A DNA stretch of 64,000 nt from Nautilus pompilius (Eukaryota; Mollusca; Cephalopoda; Nautilida; Nautilidae): positions 1 to 64,000 of the forward strand of contig JACATO010001443.1 of assembly GCA_018389105.1 (NCBI GenBank). The letters are read 5' to 3'. Shown one piece after another: positions 35,401 through 47,600 of the stretch (its first letter is position 1; every line of letters starts with the position of its first letter). The notes below the pieces were generated by a model that saw nothing but the letters and a program-made list of their open reading frames with translations, had not been told where the DNA came from and searched no databases. The position numbers and the translations under genes were made by a program.

Positions 35401-37061
35401 ACGACGATCAGCAGGCCACTGGAGTGTGGGGGGATGAGTTGTGGACCGACCTCGCTAACGACGATCAGCAGGCCACTGGAGTGTGGAGGGAGGGATGAGT
35501 TGTGGACCGATCTCGCTAACGACGATCAGCAGGCCACTGGAGTGTGGAGGGAGGGATGAGTTGTGGACCGATCTCGCTAACGACGATCAGCAGGCCACTG
35601 GAGTGTGGGGGAAGGATGAGTTGTGGACCGATCTCGCTAACGACGATCAGCAGGCCACTGGAGTGTGGGGGGGATGAGTTGTGGACCGATCTCGCTAACG
35701 ACGATCAGCAGGCCACTGGAGTGTGGGGGGATGAGTTGTGGACCGACCTCGCTAACGACGATCAGCAGGCCACTGGAGTGTGGAGGGAGGGATGAGTTGT
35801 GGACCGATCTCGCTAACGACGATCAGCAGGCCACTGGAGTGTGGAGGGAGGGATGAGTTGTGGACCGATCTCGCTAACGACGATCAGCAGGCCACTGGAG
35901 TGTGGGGGGAGGGATGAGTTGTGGACCGATCTCGCTAACGACGATCAGCAGGCCCCTGGAGTGTGGGGGAGGGATGAGTTGTGGACCGACCTCGCTAACG
36001 ACGATCAGCAGGCCACTGGAGTGGGGGGGGAGGGATGAGTTGTGGACCGATCTCGCTAACGACGATCAGCAGGCCACTGGAGTGTGGGGGGAGGGATGAG
36101 TTGTGGACCGATCTCGCTAACGACGATCAGCAGGCCACTGGAGTGTGGGGGGAGGGATGAGTTGTGGACCGATCTCGCTAACGACGATCAGCAGGCCCCT
36201 GGAGTGTGGGGGGAGGGATGAGTTGTGGACCAACCTCGCTAACGACGATCAGCAGGCCACTGGAGTGTGGAGGGAGGGATGAGTTGTGGACCGATCTCGC
36301 TAACGACGATCAGCAGGCCACTGGAGTGTGGGGGGAGGGATGAGTTGTGGACCGATCTCGCTAACGACGATCAGCAGGCCCCTGGAGTGTGGGGGGAGGG
36401 ATGAGTTGTGGACCGTTCTCGCTAACGAGGATCAGCAGGCCCCTGGAGTGTGGGGGGAGGGATGAGTTGTGGACCGATCTCGCTAACGACGATCAGCAGG
36501 CCACTGGAGTGTGGGGGGAGGGATGAGTTGTGGACCGATCTCGCTAACGACGATCAGCAGGCCCCTGGAGTGTGGGGGGAGGGATGAGTTGTGGACCGGT
36601 CCCGCTAACGACGATCAGCAGGCCACTGGAGTGTGGGGGGAGGGATGAGTTGTGGACCGATCTCGCTAACGACGATCAGCAGGCCCCTGGAGTGTGGGGG
36701 GAGGGATGAGTTGTGGACCGACCCCGCTAACGACGATCAGCGGGCCCCTGGAGAGTGGGGGGAGGGATGAGTTGTGGATCGATCTCGCTAACGACGATCA
36801 GCAGGCCACTGGAGTGTGGGGGGAGGGATGAGTTGTGGACCAACCTCGCTAACGACGATCAGCAGGCCACTGGAGTGTGGGGGGAGGGATGAGTTGTGGA
36901 CCGATCTCGCTAACGACGATCAGCAGGCCACTGGAGTGTGGGGGGATGAGTTGTGGACCGACCTCGCTAACGACGATCAGCAGGCCACTGGAGTGTGGAG
37001 GGAGGGATGAGTTGTGGACCGACCCTCGCTAACGACGATCAGCAGGCCACTGGAGTGTGGG
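32440..37061. repeat. 61-bp minisatellite array, about 76 units
   Basis: The unit starts GATGAGTTGTGGACCGATCT and continues with CGCTAACGACGATCAGCAGG and CCACTGGAGTGTGGGGGGAGG. Units are 61 bases, or about 57 where the AGGG after the G-run is lost. Copy number is estimated by dividing the length by about 60.5. Variant bases define higher-order structure: rare variants (for example CTGGTGTGCGGGGAGGG at 33491 and 34757; GACCTCGTAACG at 33761 and 35026; TACCTCGCTGACC at 33881 and 35145) recur at an offset of about 1265 bases. Because 61 is not a multiple of three, long open frames cycle through all frames and are not genes. It probably lies in the first intron of SLC66A2. Confidence 0.98.
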
Positions 37062-37269
37062 AGACAGATCGCAGCAACACACACGGATCTGTTTTTGATA
37101 GATGAAACGGAAACTGCTCGGGAAGTATGAGAGGTTAAGAGCAAACCACTTGAAGTGCCAGTCATCCTGGATCGTACTTCCAGCAAAGGAAATTCTAATT
37201 AACACGTAACTATAACGTATTTTAGAGCGAAGTTCCGTGCACACATTACTTAGGCATATTGTAACTAAC

Positions 37270-37450
37270 CTCCATATCCGGGTGGCCTCGTTCTGGAGTC
37301 GCCTTGTTACAAAACGCAGAATTACTTCCCTTCCGAAATACGAATCAGCAACAAACATAATAATAGTAATAATAGTTTGTTGTTGTTTTTTAAAAAATAA
37401 ATTAAACACAAATCTGCGTTTATTTAGATGTTTTAATTCATCTATTTTCT
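37270..37450 (-). other. Possible noncoding first exon of SLC66A2
   Basis: On the minus strand, CGGATATGGAG is followed by GTTAGTTAC, a good donor, at 37270/37269. It is the nearest plausible donor between the GC-rich divergent region and the coding exon whose acceptor is at 30682. No ATG in it can be joined in frame with certainty, so it would be 5' untranslated. This is inference from position only. Confidence 0.3.
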
Positions 37451-37639
37451 AGTTTCATTTTGTTTTCCTCCATAGTTGTATCTGTTTATTAGCAAAACTG
37501 CTAATAGTATTAACGTCGTCTGTGTTGGTGAGTGCTTTCTAAAAATTGGAATCCTACGACAGGTAAATGGCCATTCAGTCACGGGATGGGTGCATGATGC
37601 TGGTGTTTGGGGTGGGGGAAGGGTTTAAATGCCAGCAGC

Positions 37640-37830
37640 CCATTAAAGGTGTCGCCATGGCGGGACGGTCGCTCGAGGAGCAGTCGTCGTCTCCGGTAAA
37701 GCTCGCTCGTCACATGACGAGGTCACGTGGGCGCCCCTCCCAGTTCACCAGCTGCCCTGGGTGAGAAGCTCTGGGGCGGTTGTCCTTCGAGTGTCAGCCA
37801 TCCCCCCTCCGAAGACGAAGGAAAGTAAGT
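37640..37830 (+). promoter_or_regulatory. GC-rich divergent promoter region with two CLEAR-like E-boxes
   Basis: Within GC- and CpG-rich sequence, GTCACATGAC (37709-37718) and GTCACGTGGG (37722-37731) lie thirteen bases apart start to start. Both match the CLEAR/E-box class bound by TFEB/TFE3/MITF, which drives lysosomal genes; human CTSA is a known member of that network. A plus-strand donor (AAGGAAA|GTAAGTG) at 37828-37829 would end a noncoding CTSA first exon. An ATG with a strong context (GCCATGG, 37657) starts only a 35-codon frame and probably lies upstream of the transcription start. SLC66A2 runs away on the other strand. Confidence 0.6.
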
Positions 37831-38142
37831 GTGCCGCCTAACCCGGATCGCTGCTTGCTGTGAGTGTGTACATGTACATGTCAGTGCTTTAGAGGGGCTC
37901 GGGAACAGTATCCGCCTTGCTAATAAAGTAGTAGCGCGGGGGGAGGAGGGGGTAGCATCATCTTCACTCGTGTGCGAGACCCGGAAGAGAGGAAGGCGGC
38001 AGGGGTGAGCCATCTCCAGCATCCTTTCTCGGTCGGGGATGCGAACGGACCGCCGCAGAGCCTTTTATGAGCCCGGGTCGGTTTCTGAAACGAGAAAAAA
38101 AAAGAAGGGGAGGGGGCCATGACAAGAACCTAACCGGTCTCT

Positions 38143-38547
38143 GGGCTCTACGGGCCAGCGAAGTAGGTACTGGGACTCTACCAATACTGGGCTTCCCACG
38201 ACGGACCCGCCCTAGGTGCCCCCGGGCTCTACGGGCCAGCGAAGTAGGTACTGGGACTCTACCAATACTGGGCTTCCCACGACGGACCCGCCCTAGGTGC
38301 CCCCGGGCTCTACGGGCCAGCGAAGTAGGTACTGGGACTCTACCAATACTGGGCTTCCCACGGCGGACCCGCCCTAGGTGCCCCCGGGCTCTACGGGCCA
38401 GCGAAGTAGGTACTGGGACTCTACCAATTCTGGGCTTCCCACGACGGACCCGCCCTAGGTGCCCCCGGGCTCTACGGGCCAGCGAAGTAGGTACTGGGAC
38501 TCTACCAATACTGGGCTTCCCACGACGGACCCGCCCTAGGTGCCCCC
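38143..38547. repeat. Five tandem copies of an 81-bp GC-rich repeat
   Basis: Units begin GGGCTCTACGGGCCAGCGAA at 38143, 38224, 38305, 38386 and 38467 and are nearly identical (single differences such as CGGCGG for CGACGG in unit 3 and ATTCTGG for ATACTGG in unit 4). The period is 27 codons, so open frames run through on both strands and encode repetitive basic peptides. I treat these as by-products. The array lies directly after the promoter region, in the presumed first intron of CTSA. Confidence 0.97.
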
Positions 38548-38559
38548 CCCAAAACATCT

Positions 38560-41500
38560 AACTGTAGGGACAGCCGGCTATTCTACCAATAGCACTCCTC
38601 TCATAAGATGAAGACTTTTGTATCAGCTTTTTGCGTATCAGGAAATTAAACAAGTTCCACCTTCGGGCAATTACCACAGTGAGCTGAGGGCAGAGGTGAG
38701 TCCCCCACCTGTCTGCAAGCCAGCACAAGCGGCATCGTTGAGATGTGATAACAAACTGGGTTTCCATTAGGCCACCAGTGCCAATGGCTGGATGGATCAC
38801 GTTCATGCGGAAGAAGTGACGAGTTTACATTGTAGCAGAGCAGCACCACTTGTTTGACAGTCAAATGACAATCATCGGTTCTGTGCTGTCTGGATATAGG
38901 TTATAAGTAATAAAGTTGCTAGTTTTTCGTTCATTCCTCCCCCCTTCTTTTATTACTCTTGTTGGAAATAGTTTATTACTAGTAAGTAAACTATGCAGTA
39001 CTGTGTTGCATTGGATTTCTCTTTTATAAACAATAAACATGTCAAAAGAAAGTTATAGCTATTTGACAGTTAAAATTAATGTGTGCACACACACACACTG
39101 AGGTGGCCATAATTTGTGCTTTTGTAGATATTCTGTCCACATGTTAAGAAGGCAAAGAATAGCATCCTCCCTTAAGTCATTCCACCCTGCAGGACTTCTC
39201 CATTAAGACCAGTAGGTTTGAGATCTGCGGACTGAGAGGGACAATTTTTTTTTTTTTGTTTTAGGAATTTAATCTGTTGTGGTAGATACTGTTTGTCGAG
39301 TTTTTCAGTATGTTCGGGGGTCATATTTTGTTGCATGGTATAACAAGGGCCTGCAACTGATGCCCAGGATATATAGATAGAACAATGCTGCAAAACCACA
39401 TAGTAATTCCATTAGTCAGGTTTTATTATTGCACCTAATGAACAGATGTCCTAGAAACTCCTATGCTATTTCACGTCAAGGACAAACCAGTGTCATTCAT
39501 GAAATGCGATAATAGAAATCCATTTTTTTTACATTGCAATTTCTTGTCCTGGCCCCATTTCACCTAGTGACAAGCAAGCCATTCACCAATAAACTTGTTG
39601 GTGAGTTCCAAGGTATGGATACTGGTGTTCATCTTCTAATTTAAAAGAAAAGAAATTAATATTCAAAAGAGTACAGGACTATAGTGAATTACTGAGAGTA
39701 TGTGCAAGTATATTAAGCATTTAGTTTTTTTTAAAAAATTGTTTATACTCTGCTTTTTCTACCTTTGTAGTAAAGACAGATGGTACATGATTACAAAAGA
39801 AATTGTAATGCTCTATCTAGAATACTTATGTACTTTACACTGATGACCTTTATTGATATGCCATATCAAAGAAGCTCTTTATCTCTGTGGCTTGCTTACC
39901 TGAAAAGATTAACAAAACTGGGTTCTGTCACCTGAAATTGCATGTCTTTCTTCATAGGCATGATTACACATATTAATCAACCCAGTAAATCATATTTTGA
40001 ACTTTGTTTTCCCAAAACATCTAGATCCTTAATATGACATTGGACTTCAAGCATACTGAAAATAGGATCTAAATAAACTAGAAATTTTTCTGTTTTACCT
40101 TTGATAATGAACTTTTGCGGTACCTATTGGCAGAGCTTCTAATTTTACTTTATTTCTATCATTTTTTGTTTGTTCTTTTGCTAAAGATATTTCTTTCACA
40201 ATGTTACTGGAGTTAATAAGAGAGAAAATGTTTATGACAATAAAATCAAATACATCCTTTTGGATTTCAATTGTTTGTCTTTTTAATGAAGTAACGTGTT
40301 AACAAAACTATATTTCTTAAGTACAAATTATATTGACCACTGAAGCATTCATTTAATCTTATCATTCCACGTACATGCTTATCAGGTTTTTAAAATTGAC
40401 CAATCATTCTTTGCTATCAGAATTTGGCATCCAGTGTCTCAGTATCTATGCTAATAGATATACTATCCTTGCAGTTAAAGGGACACAAGGCCACTTTCGG
40501 TTAGTATAAATCGCTACTATTCATGATGTGGTTTTGATACTAAAATTACAAATTACCAAATGCATAGGATAAATTATTTGATATTTTATAGTGATATCAG
40601 GAGGCAACCATTTTGTTTGCTTTAGATCTTTTAGAATGAGAGTAACTATATATATATATACATTCACATAGTGACATCAGACCCTTACAAACATTGTACA
40701 GTTCACCATTTTGCACAACTATGATGTACAACTAAATGGCATACATTTAAAAACACACACTTGTTTGTGGTCTTACTGACGAGAGCTATAGTGCTGCCAT
40801 ATTTGTTTGAAAATCATCAAAAGCTCTCATTTACTGAAATTAACAATATAAATAAATTTATAAGAATGTTTTTGTTATGGCATATGTTAAGAATTTGGGA
40901 TGCTTTTCTACAGACTTCACTGTTGCTGCTTTAAGTCAATTTAAAGATAAGCCACGGTACTTAACAGACGAGTGTCATGTGTTTAAGATAACTGTTTTCA
41001 TTCGGTACAGTAGTGGTTTTGTCAGGACGGCTAGGGTACGTGTTTTGTGAGTAAGGTGCATAGTAGATATTAGCTTATGAACTCATCAATATTAGTACAA
41101 CTTAATTCGAATTTTACTTATGATTTATCATTCTTTTTCAGACTGGAACCCACTAGGTAGAGGTGAGATGTGCATATAAAGTATGTCACTGATGTTTTGG
41201 GAAAAGACTATTTATTTTAAAATTAACAAATGGAAAGAAGTTAAAACATCTTGCAGATGCAGCTGTTCATGAAGAGTTAGCACTAAATTTAAGCTGTTTA
41301 TGTGTCAACACTTTGCAGGTTAGAAATTAATCAGCTTAGAAATAGGAGCAACCCAATAATGTGTGTTTAGTACATCTATGATATTTTGTGCAGGATGAAT
41401 CAGTTTGTTTATAAAGGGCAGGGAGCAGCATAGGTTGCCATTTTGGAGGTATATGCCCCCCACCACTTTCATACCCATACCTAGAGGCCGGCATATCATT

Positions 41501-41640
41501 TCTCCTTTATGATTTATCATTGAGCAGATTGCTCTTGGTTGTTGGTGTTCAGCTTATCTCCTCTTATATATTAGTGAAACAATTGCCTTGTTCAGACTGT
41601 CTACCCTTGATGACATATTTAGTAAGAGAACCGCTCTTAT
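38560..41640. other. Presumed first intron of CTSA, no gene seen
   Basis: AT-rich sequence with short CA and TA microsatellites (39086-39101, 40650-40660). No transposon or coding exon was recognised. Confidence 0.5.
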
Positions 41641-41686
41641 TTTCTGCAGGGGTCGAACTGGGTGCCACCTCAAGACGACAACAGCA

Positions 41687-44600
41687 ATGCTTCTGTTTGT
41701 GTTGGTACTTGCCTTAGCAGCTGTTCCTGTCTGGTCTGCTGTTGCCGGGGACGAAGTGAAGCAACTCCCAGGATTACACAAGCAGCCAAGTTTCCGGCAC
41801 TTCTCTGGTTATCTGCAAGCCCTCGGCACTAGGCGACTTCACTACTGGTAACTGAAGCCATACACACTGTTTTTTTACAAGCAAAGTTATGTGGAAATGA
41901 AAGTTAAATTTGTTTATTCTAATCCTTTCTTCATTGACTCCTAAAAAAAATAAATTAATAAAAGAAGGTAAAAAATTGTTCTGGTGAAATTATAGATGGT
42001 GTGAACACACAGGAATCCCTCATCTTCAGAGAGACTCATTGGATATTTAGAAAATTCTGTTTGTAAGAAGTAGGGTAACAGGTCATTGTAGTTGGACTTT
42101 TGCTTTACCTGTGATTATCTCCCCCCCTACACCTTTGTTATTTTGTTGGTTTACATTGACAAGGTACCCACTCCATCTGTAATGGATGGAGAGTTGCATT
42201 TCCTTTACCTTGGCCAAATAGAAGTGCTGCAGATGGGGGTTTTAGGTATAATCATGTTGGGTGGGACCTAAAGTTTTAGCTCTTTCTCTCCATGTCTGAA
42301 CAAGGAGATGCACATTTGACTTCATTTTTAATCTTGAATGCACATTATGCACATGGGAGATAACTACTACAATGACGACGCACTTTTGATTTTACCAAAA
42401 ACTACTTAAGTTGTGGCCTTTTAAGAATTTTGTACATTAAACTACTTTACTTCAGGTTTGTTGAATCAGCAAGAAACCCCGCCAAGGACCCTGTTGTTTT
42501 GTGGTTGAATGGAGGACCCGGTTGCAGTTCTCTTTTGGGGCTGATCACTGAGAATGGTCCATTTCGTGTAGGTTAATTTTTCTATTCGAGGATTAAAAAG
42601 AGGTTCATTAACTCAGTAAAACGAAAATGAAAAGAAGTTTTGATAATATACCAACTGCACAGCGAAAGAGATGCAACTTTGATCATCTGAGCTGCGTTGG
42701 CTTAGCCAGGAAGAAATAATTAACCCTATGCCAATGAATGACTAGGATAGACTGCATTAAAGGCGTCTCCTCCAACAAAAACAGCTGACCCAAAAACCGA
42801 AAGTAAAATGGCCACAAATTCCATAAACTAAAGGGATTAATATTTTTGTTGCTGTTTTTTTTTTTAAATGACGATAAAAATAATATCAGATCTCTCTAGT
42901 GATCACTGTTATGCTGTATGCTTCAGTTTGGCTGCTGAAGACTTCAGTCTTGTCCTTCATCCTACCTGATGGTAAGTTTTGCAACAACCCCATGTATCAG
43001 TATCGTTAGTTATTGCTGCTAAATGGTGACGCGTTGTCATGCCACCATGCGTGCCAGTAAATCTACAGGCATGCAGAAACTTTTGGGTGTTTCCAAAAAT
43101 TAATGTCGCATAATTAGTCTTAACTTGTAATAGTTAGGCAGTCTTCTGTAAGGCAATTTATTTAGCATGTAAAGAGACTCCCTCCCCCATCCTCTGCAAA
43201 AAAGGTCAATACCAATCTGGTGTCTCTATATATCTGTTCACCTCCATTTTATTTTATTTTGATTTTCGTTCTTGAAGCTGAAGTTATCAGAGTGAAAAAC
43301 TGAGAAGAGATCATAAAATTAAAGCAACGCATAGTTTACTGCTGTTCACATTACCAGTTCTTCATTGTGAAACTCTGAGAAAGCCTCTGTAATAATGTCG
43401 TCTGTTTCACTCAAGATACCACCAATGCTTTTTTTTTTTTGTTTTATTTTCAGCTTAAAGAAGATGCTGCAACAGTGGTGTATAACCCTGAAAGCTGGAA
43501 CAACGTACGTTGCCTTTTGTGTGTGTGTGTGTGTGTGCATACGTAAGAGATGTTCAGATAAAACCCAGTTGAAAACAGAATCAGTGCGATCATACCCAGC
43601 CATTTAGGAGGGTCAGACCAATGGCCAATATCTCTTTCCCCAATCGGTCGGGAAGGTCTTATTCCTTTTAATGGACTAGCTCAGATGGATGACCATAATG
43701 ATAAAGCAGATCTCATATACTTTTGTTTTAGCAGAGTTTGATAAGGTACCAATGTGAAAGATGACTTACAAAGGTAGGATATTTAGTGTTGACCATTCTC
43801 TAATGAGCAACTGAAAGTAGCTTTAAATAGTATTATGATGGATTATGTAAATGCAACAGGTTTGGTGTCTAGTCATGGCTCCCATTTTGATTTTGCTGTC
43901 CATTAACGATCTCAAAGGGCAGTAATGCTAAAAGTAAGCCAGGTAACATTTGGATGCTGATCCGCATTACTTAGTGACTGAATTATCTTTCTTGCATTCT
44001 TTTTCTGGTAATCAAAACCAATTGATTTAGTGTGCATGGCATAGTGGGTATTTGCAGATGAGCTGTTTAAATTTTAATTTTATGGACAGACATGTTTTAA
44101 ATTTACTTACAGTGATCCTTTTTCTCTTCAAAATCTGAAATTCTAAACAAGATAAAATCTTGCCCTGCATCCAAATGTTGCACTTGCAGTGAAGTTAAGA
44201 TTGATGGCCATGTTTAGGAAAACATTAGTTACTCATAAATGAGCCACTGTGGTGGGAGGAGGGTTGTTGCTGATTGTTTTCTCAAAAACACTGATAGAAA
44301 AGAGCTGGTGAAATAAATGAGTGTCCTACATCTCACACACTGTTAGTTGTCATATACAGAGAGAGGATGCAAATTTTCAGTTTCATCAACTTTTAAATGA
44401 CAAAAAAGAAGTATCTGTTTTTAATGAGTTTGCTGATCATACAGAATTGTCTGAAAAGTCAATGGGAAGGATTAGGGGACATGTTCAGGAACTCCCAGAA
44501 ATTCTTTACATTTGGGCATCAATTTCAAACATGCAATTTAATGTTTCTAAATGGGGATGTGTAAGTTTTAGGCTCAATAACAGCAGCAAGATTACAGTCC

Positions 44601-47600
44601 AGGAGACAGCATAAAAGAAGAGTATTGCATGGTATTCTTTCTTCAGGTTTAACTAGGAACGCCATAAGAAAGCAAGTAAAACTGCCAGGACCGAGGCAGA
44701 AGAAATCAGGTTCCACTACATTTGGATTGCGAAAAGATATGAATGGTTTTTGAACATTGAGGCTGCCGAATCTTTACATAGAAGACGAGAGATTTGATCA
44801 AAGTATTTAAATAGGTTTTGGTGATGTAAATTTTGAAAAATTTTTTCAGCATTAGGTGCCGGCCATTGGGAGGGTTCACTGTTTCAAGCCAGTTAAATTT
44901 AGGAACAGATTTGACGTTTGTAAGATTTTTCTTTAAGAATAAGGCGGGCACTGTGTGGTCTGGTTTTCTGTGATGAGGTGTGGAGTTAGCCCATTGACTG
45001 CTTAAAATTAACTTGATAATTATTTTTGGTTTACAGGAGCTAAATCTTTCTGCCATTTTGCATACCATACCATACCATTTAGGCTTGCAGATGAATTTAT
45101 TATTTTTTGGTCAGTTCACATTTTCGAAAATATTTGAAAAGGTGATAAAATGTTATTAACTAAATTATTTGTAAGCCAAGATTATTTCTTGTGACTTGAC
45201 TCTTCCTAATATAAAATCTGTGTGGAGGGACATTAATTTGTTCTACAATGCTGCCATCTCGTAGACATTAAGTAAGCAAACAAGAATGGTTGCACAGAGA
45301 ATTCATCCACATTTTCTTTAGACTTTCATAAGAAAAAAACCTCCAAGAACTTATTTTTGTTGGCTCAATGGTTGCTTGATATCTGGAGAATTATTCTACT
45401 ACATTAGATGCTGTTGCAGTGACCAGGTATTTGGAGCAGACTGCTAATGTTTTTGCCTACAATACAAATGACAAATTTGATGTGCAGTTGTATGCTATCA
45501 TTAAGAATGAAGGAATGTTTCTGTCCATGTGCTACTTGAATATGATTAACTATTTGGAATCTAGGTTTGTTTTTTAGCAGTGAAGTATGATGACTATTTG
45601 ATAGACATTTTGAAAGTGGCTTTGTCCATGACCTGTCATAAATGCACATCTGCATTGCAATGAAAAAAATTAACAGCATAAAGGGATGTAACTCGTGACA
45701 GCCTCTGTTAGATTATTGCTAACATCATGGTTGATGTTTCCCAACAATACTGTGAATGCACATTCTGTCCTAAAATCTTACTCATTAGGTGTTCAGAATT
45801 ATTCTAGCACTATATGTATTTGTTTAATAAAATTAAAAGTAATAATGCATTTTATTTGAAATCATTCTGTTCAGTGCAGTGACTCAAGCTTTGTTGATTC
45901 ACCAGCTTCTCATGATATTTAATAACACTATTTGTTTTGAAAAGGAACTCTTAAAACAACCAGTTTTAATACAGCAAACAACAGTAAATAAAATAGCCGT
46001 TGCCAGTATTACTGTTGATCTTTTTGACATTCTTTGCTTTAGAGCCATTCTCTTGCCAGTAGAAATGGTTTTCAAAAATTGTAGTTTTTTGTGTACAATT
46101 TTGTTTTTTTTTTTTTACTGATATTTGTGATGTTAGAATCCACAATGAAATGGTCCGAGAGGCCTCAATGGTTCCCACCAAGCTAGAACTGAATCAGGCT
46201 GAACGATCTTCATTTCAGATTGCCAATATGATTTTTCTTGAGGCGCCAGCTGGAGTTGGCTTTTCATACTCGGAGAATCAGAATTATAGCTCCTCAGATG
46301 ATCAGGTGAGTACAGCTAACCTCAGAAGACAGTTAGCTTGCATCTGAGCTTTTACAATATCAAATTATATTTGTCAGATTTTATTCAGTTCAGACCTAAT
46401 TCAATGACCTGTTTGGCTGAAAAATGTGCACATCTTGTACCCATTAATTGTAAACAGTAGAATTCTTATGTGAACTCGAATTTTTATCCAGGACTCCATT
46501 TGAGCATAGTGAGATTTTATTCTAAAACACAACCCAGCACAGGCGATTTCTCAAGAAGAGGTGTAGAGTTGAAGTTTTTAAAAGTACTACAAATCTAGTC
46601 TCAGCAGCTAAACTTGTTTAAATCAAGGATCAAATTATCTGTTTGCAGGGATAGGATACTCGACAAATAAACATATGTTGTTATTGTATGGCTTCAAATA
46701 AAGTAATGCTTTAAGTTTTTTCGATAATCATGTATAATATTTCTTGAAGTAGTAGCTGCTCATGAGAGATGGCCTTTTTCTTTTTTTGTAAGATGATGAT
46801 GCTTGCCGGATGTAGTGGAGGATATGAAAAGTAGCGCACAGTTCTTGGCACAAAATAAAATAATTTTTGGTCTGAAATTTTTAAAAAAAGTAAATACTAG
46901 TTACATTAACCATCTTTAAAATCGGCAGGAAATGAAAAATTGCTTGCTGCAGTGTAGCTTGGTTTATTTGTCTGTCTGTCTGTCTCTGGTTTTATTGCTG
47001 ACTTTAAAAGTGCAAAGACAGAAAACAAAGAAGACCTTAGCATTTTTGGGAGAGCAAGAACAGAATCTGGAGCCTAGAAGTAGCCTTTTTTCAATATAAT
47101 CTTTTACCGATTAATTTAATGGCACATCTGCTAACCCAACTTTTAAGCCTAGTCCCTCACTTTGTTATTTACCAATTACAGAGTACTAAGCGTAGAATAA
47201 GGTACAGCTTGACAAGCCTGGTTTGTCTGCTGGGTATGTTGAAAATGTTCAGCTCACTGTTTCCGAATTGTCGGTTATTTAAGTTGCTGTCACATCTTTC
47301 TATTTTTTTTTTTTTGATTAAAATTTCGTTTAGACTGCAGAAAACAATTATGCGGCTTTGAAAGACTTTTTCCAGAAGTATCCTGAATACCGAAGCAATG
47401 ATTTCTACATCACAGGGGAGAGTTATGGAGGCATATATGTTCCAACACTTTCTGTGCTTGTCCTGAAAGATAGTTCATTCAATTTCAAGGTAAGGAAGGG
47501 GTAGGTGCTTTACAGAGCATCTGTGCCCCCCAGCTTAACAGAGACATTGCTTGCCTGGCTGCTTCTGTTCATCATCGGTTTACAGTAGCAGTTGTAATTT

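Noticed and set aside
32440..37061. CRISPR-like or protein-coding tandem array
   Set aside because: Units are contiguous with no unique spacers, and a 61-base period shifts frame every unit, so neither CRISPR nor a repeat protein is supported.
37657..37764. 35-codon ORF with strong start context as a CTSA N-terminus
   Set aside because: It cannot be joined in frame to the exon beginning at 41650, and CTSA has a good start with signal peptide at 41687.
44706..45068. 120-codon minus-strand ORF
   Set aside because: It is the antisense shadow of the CR1-like LINE relic.
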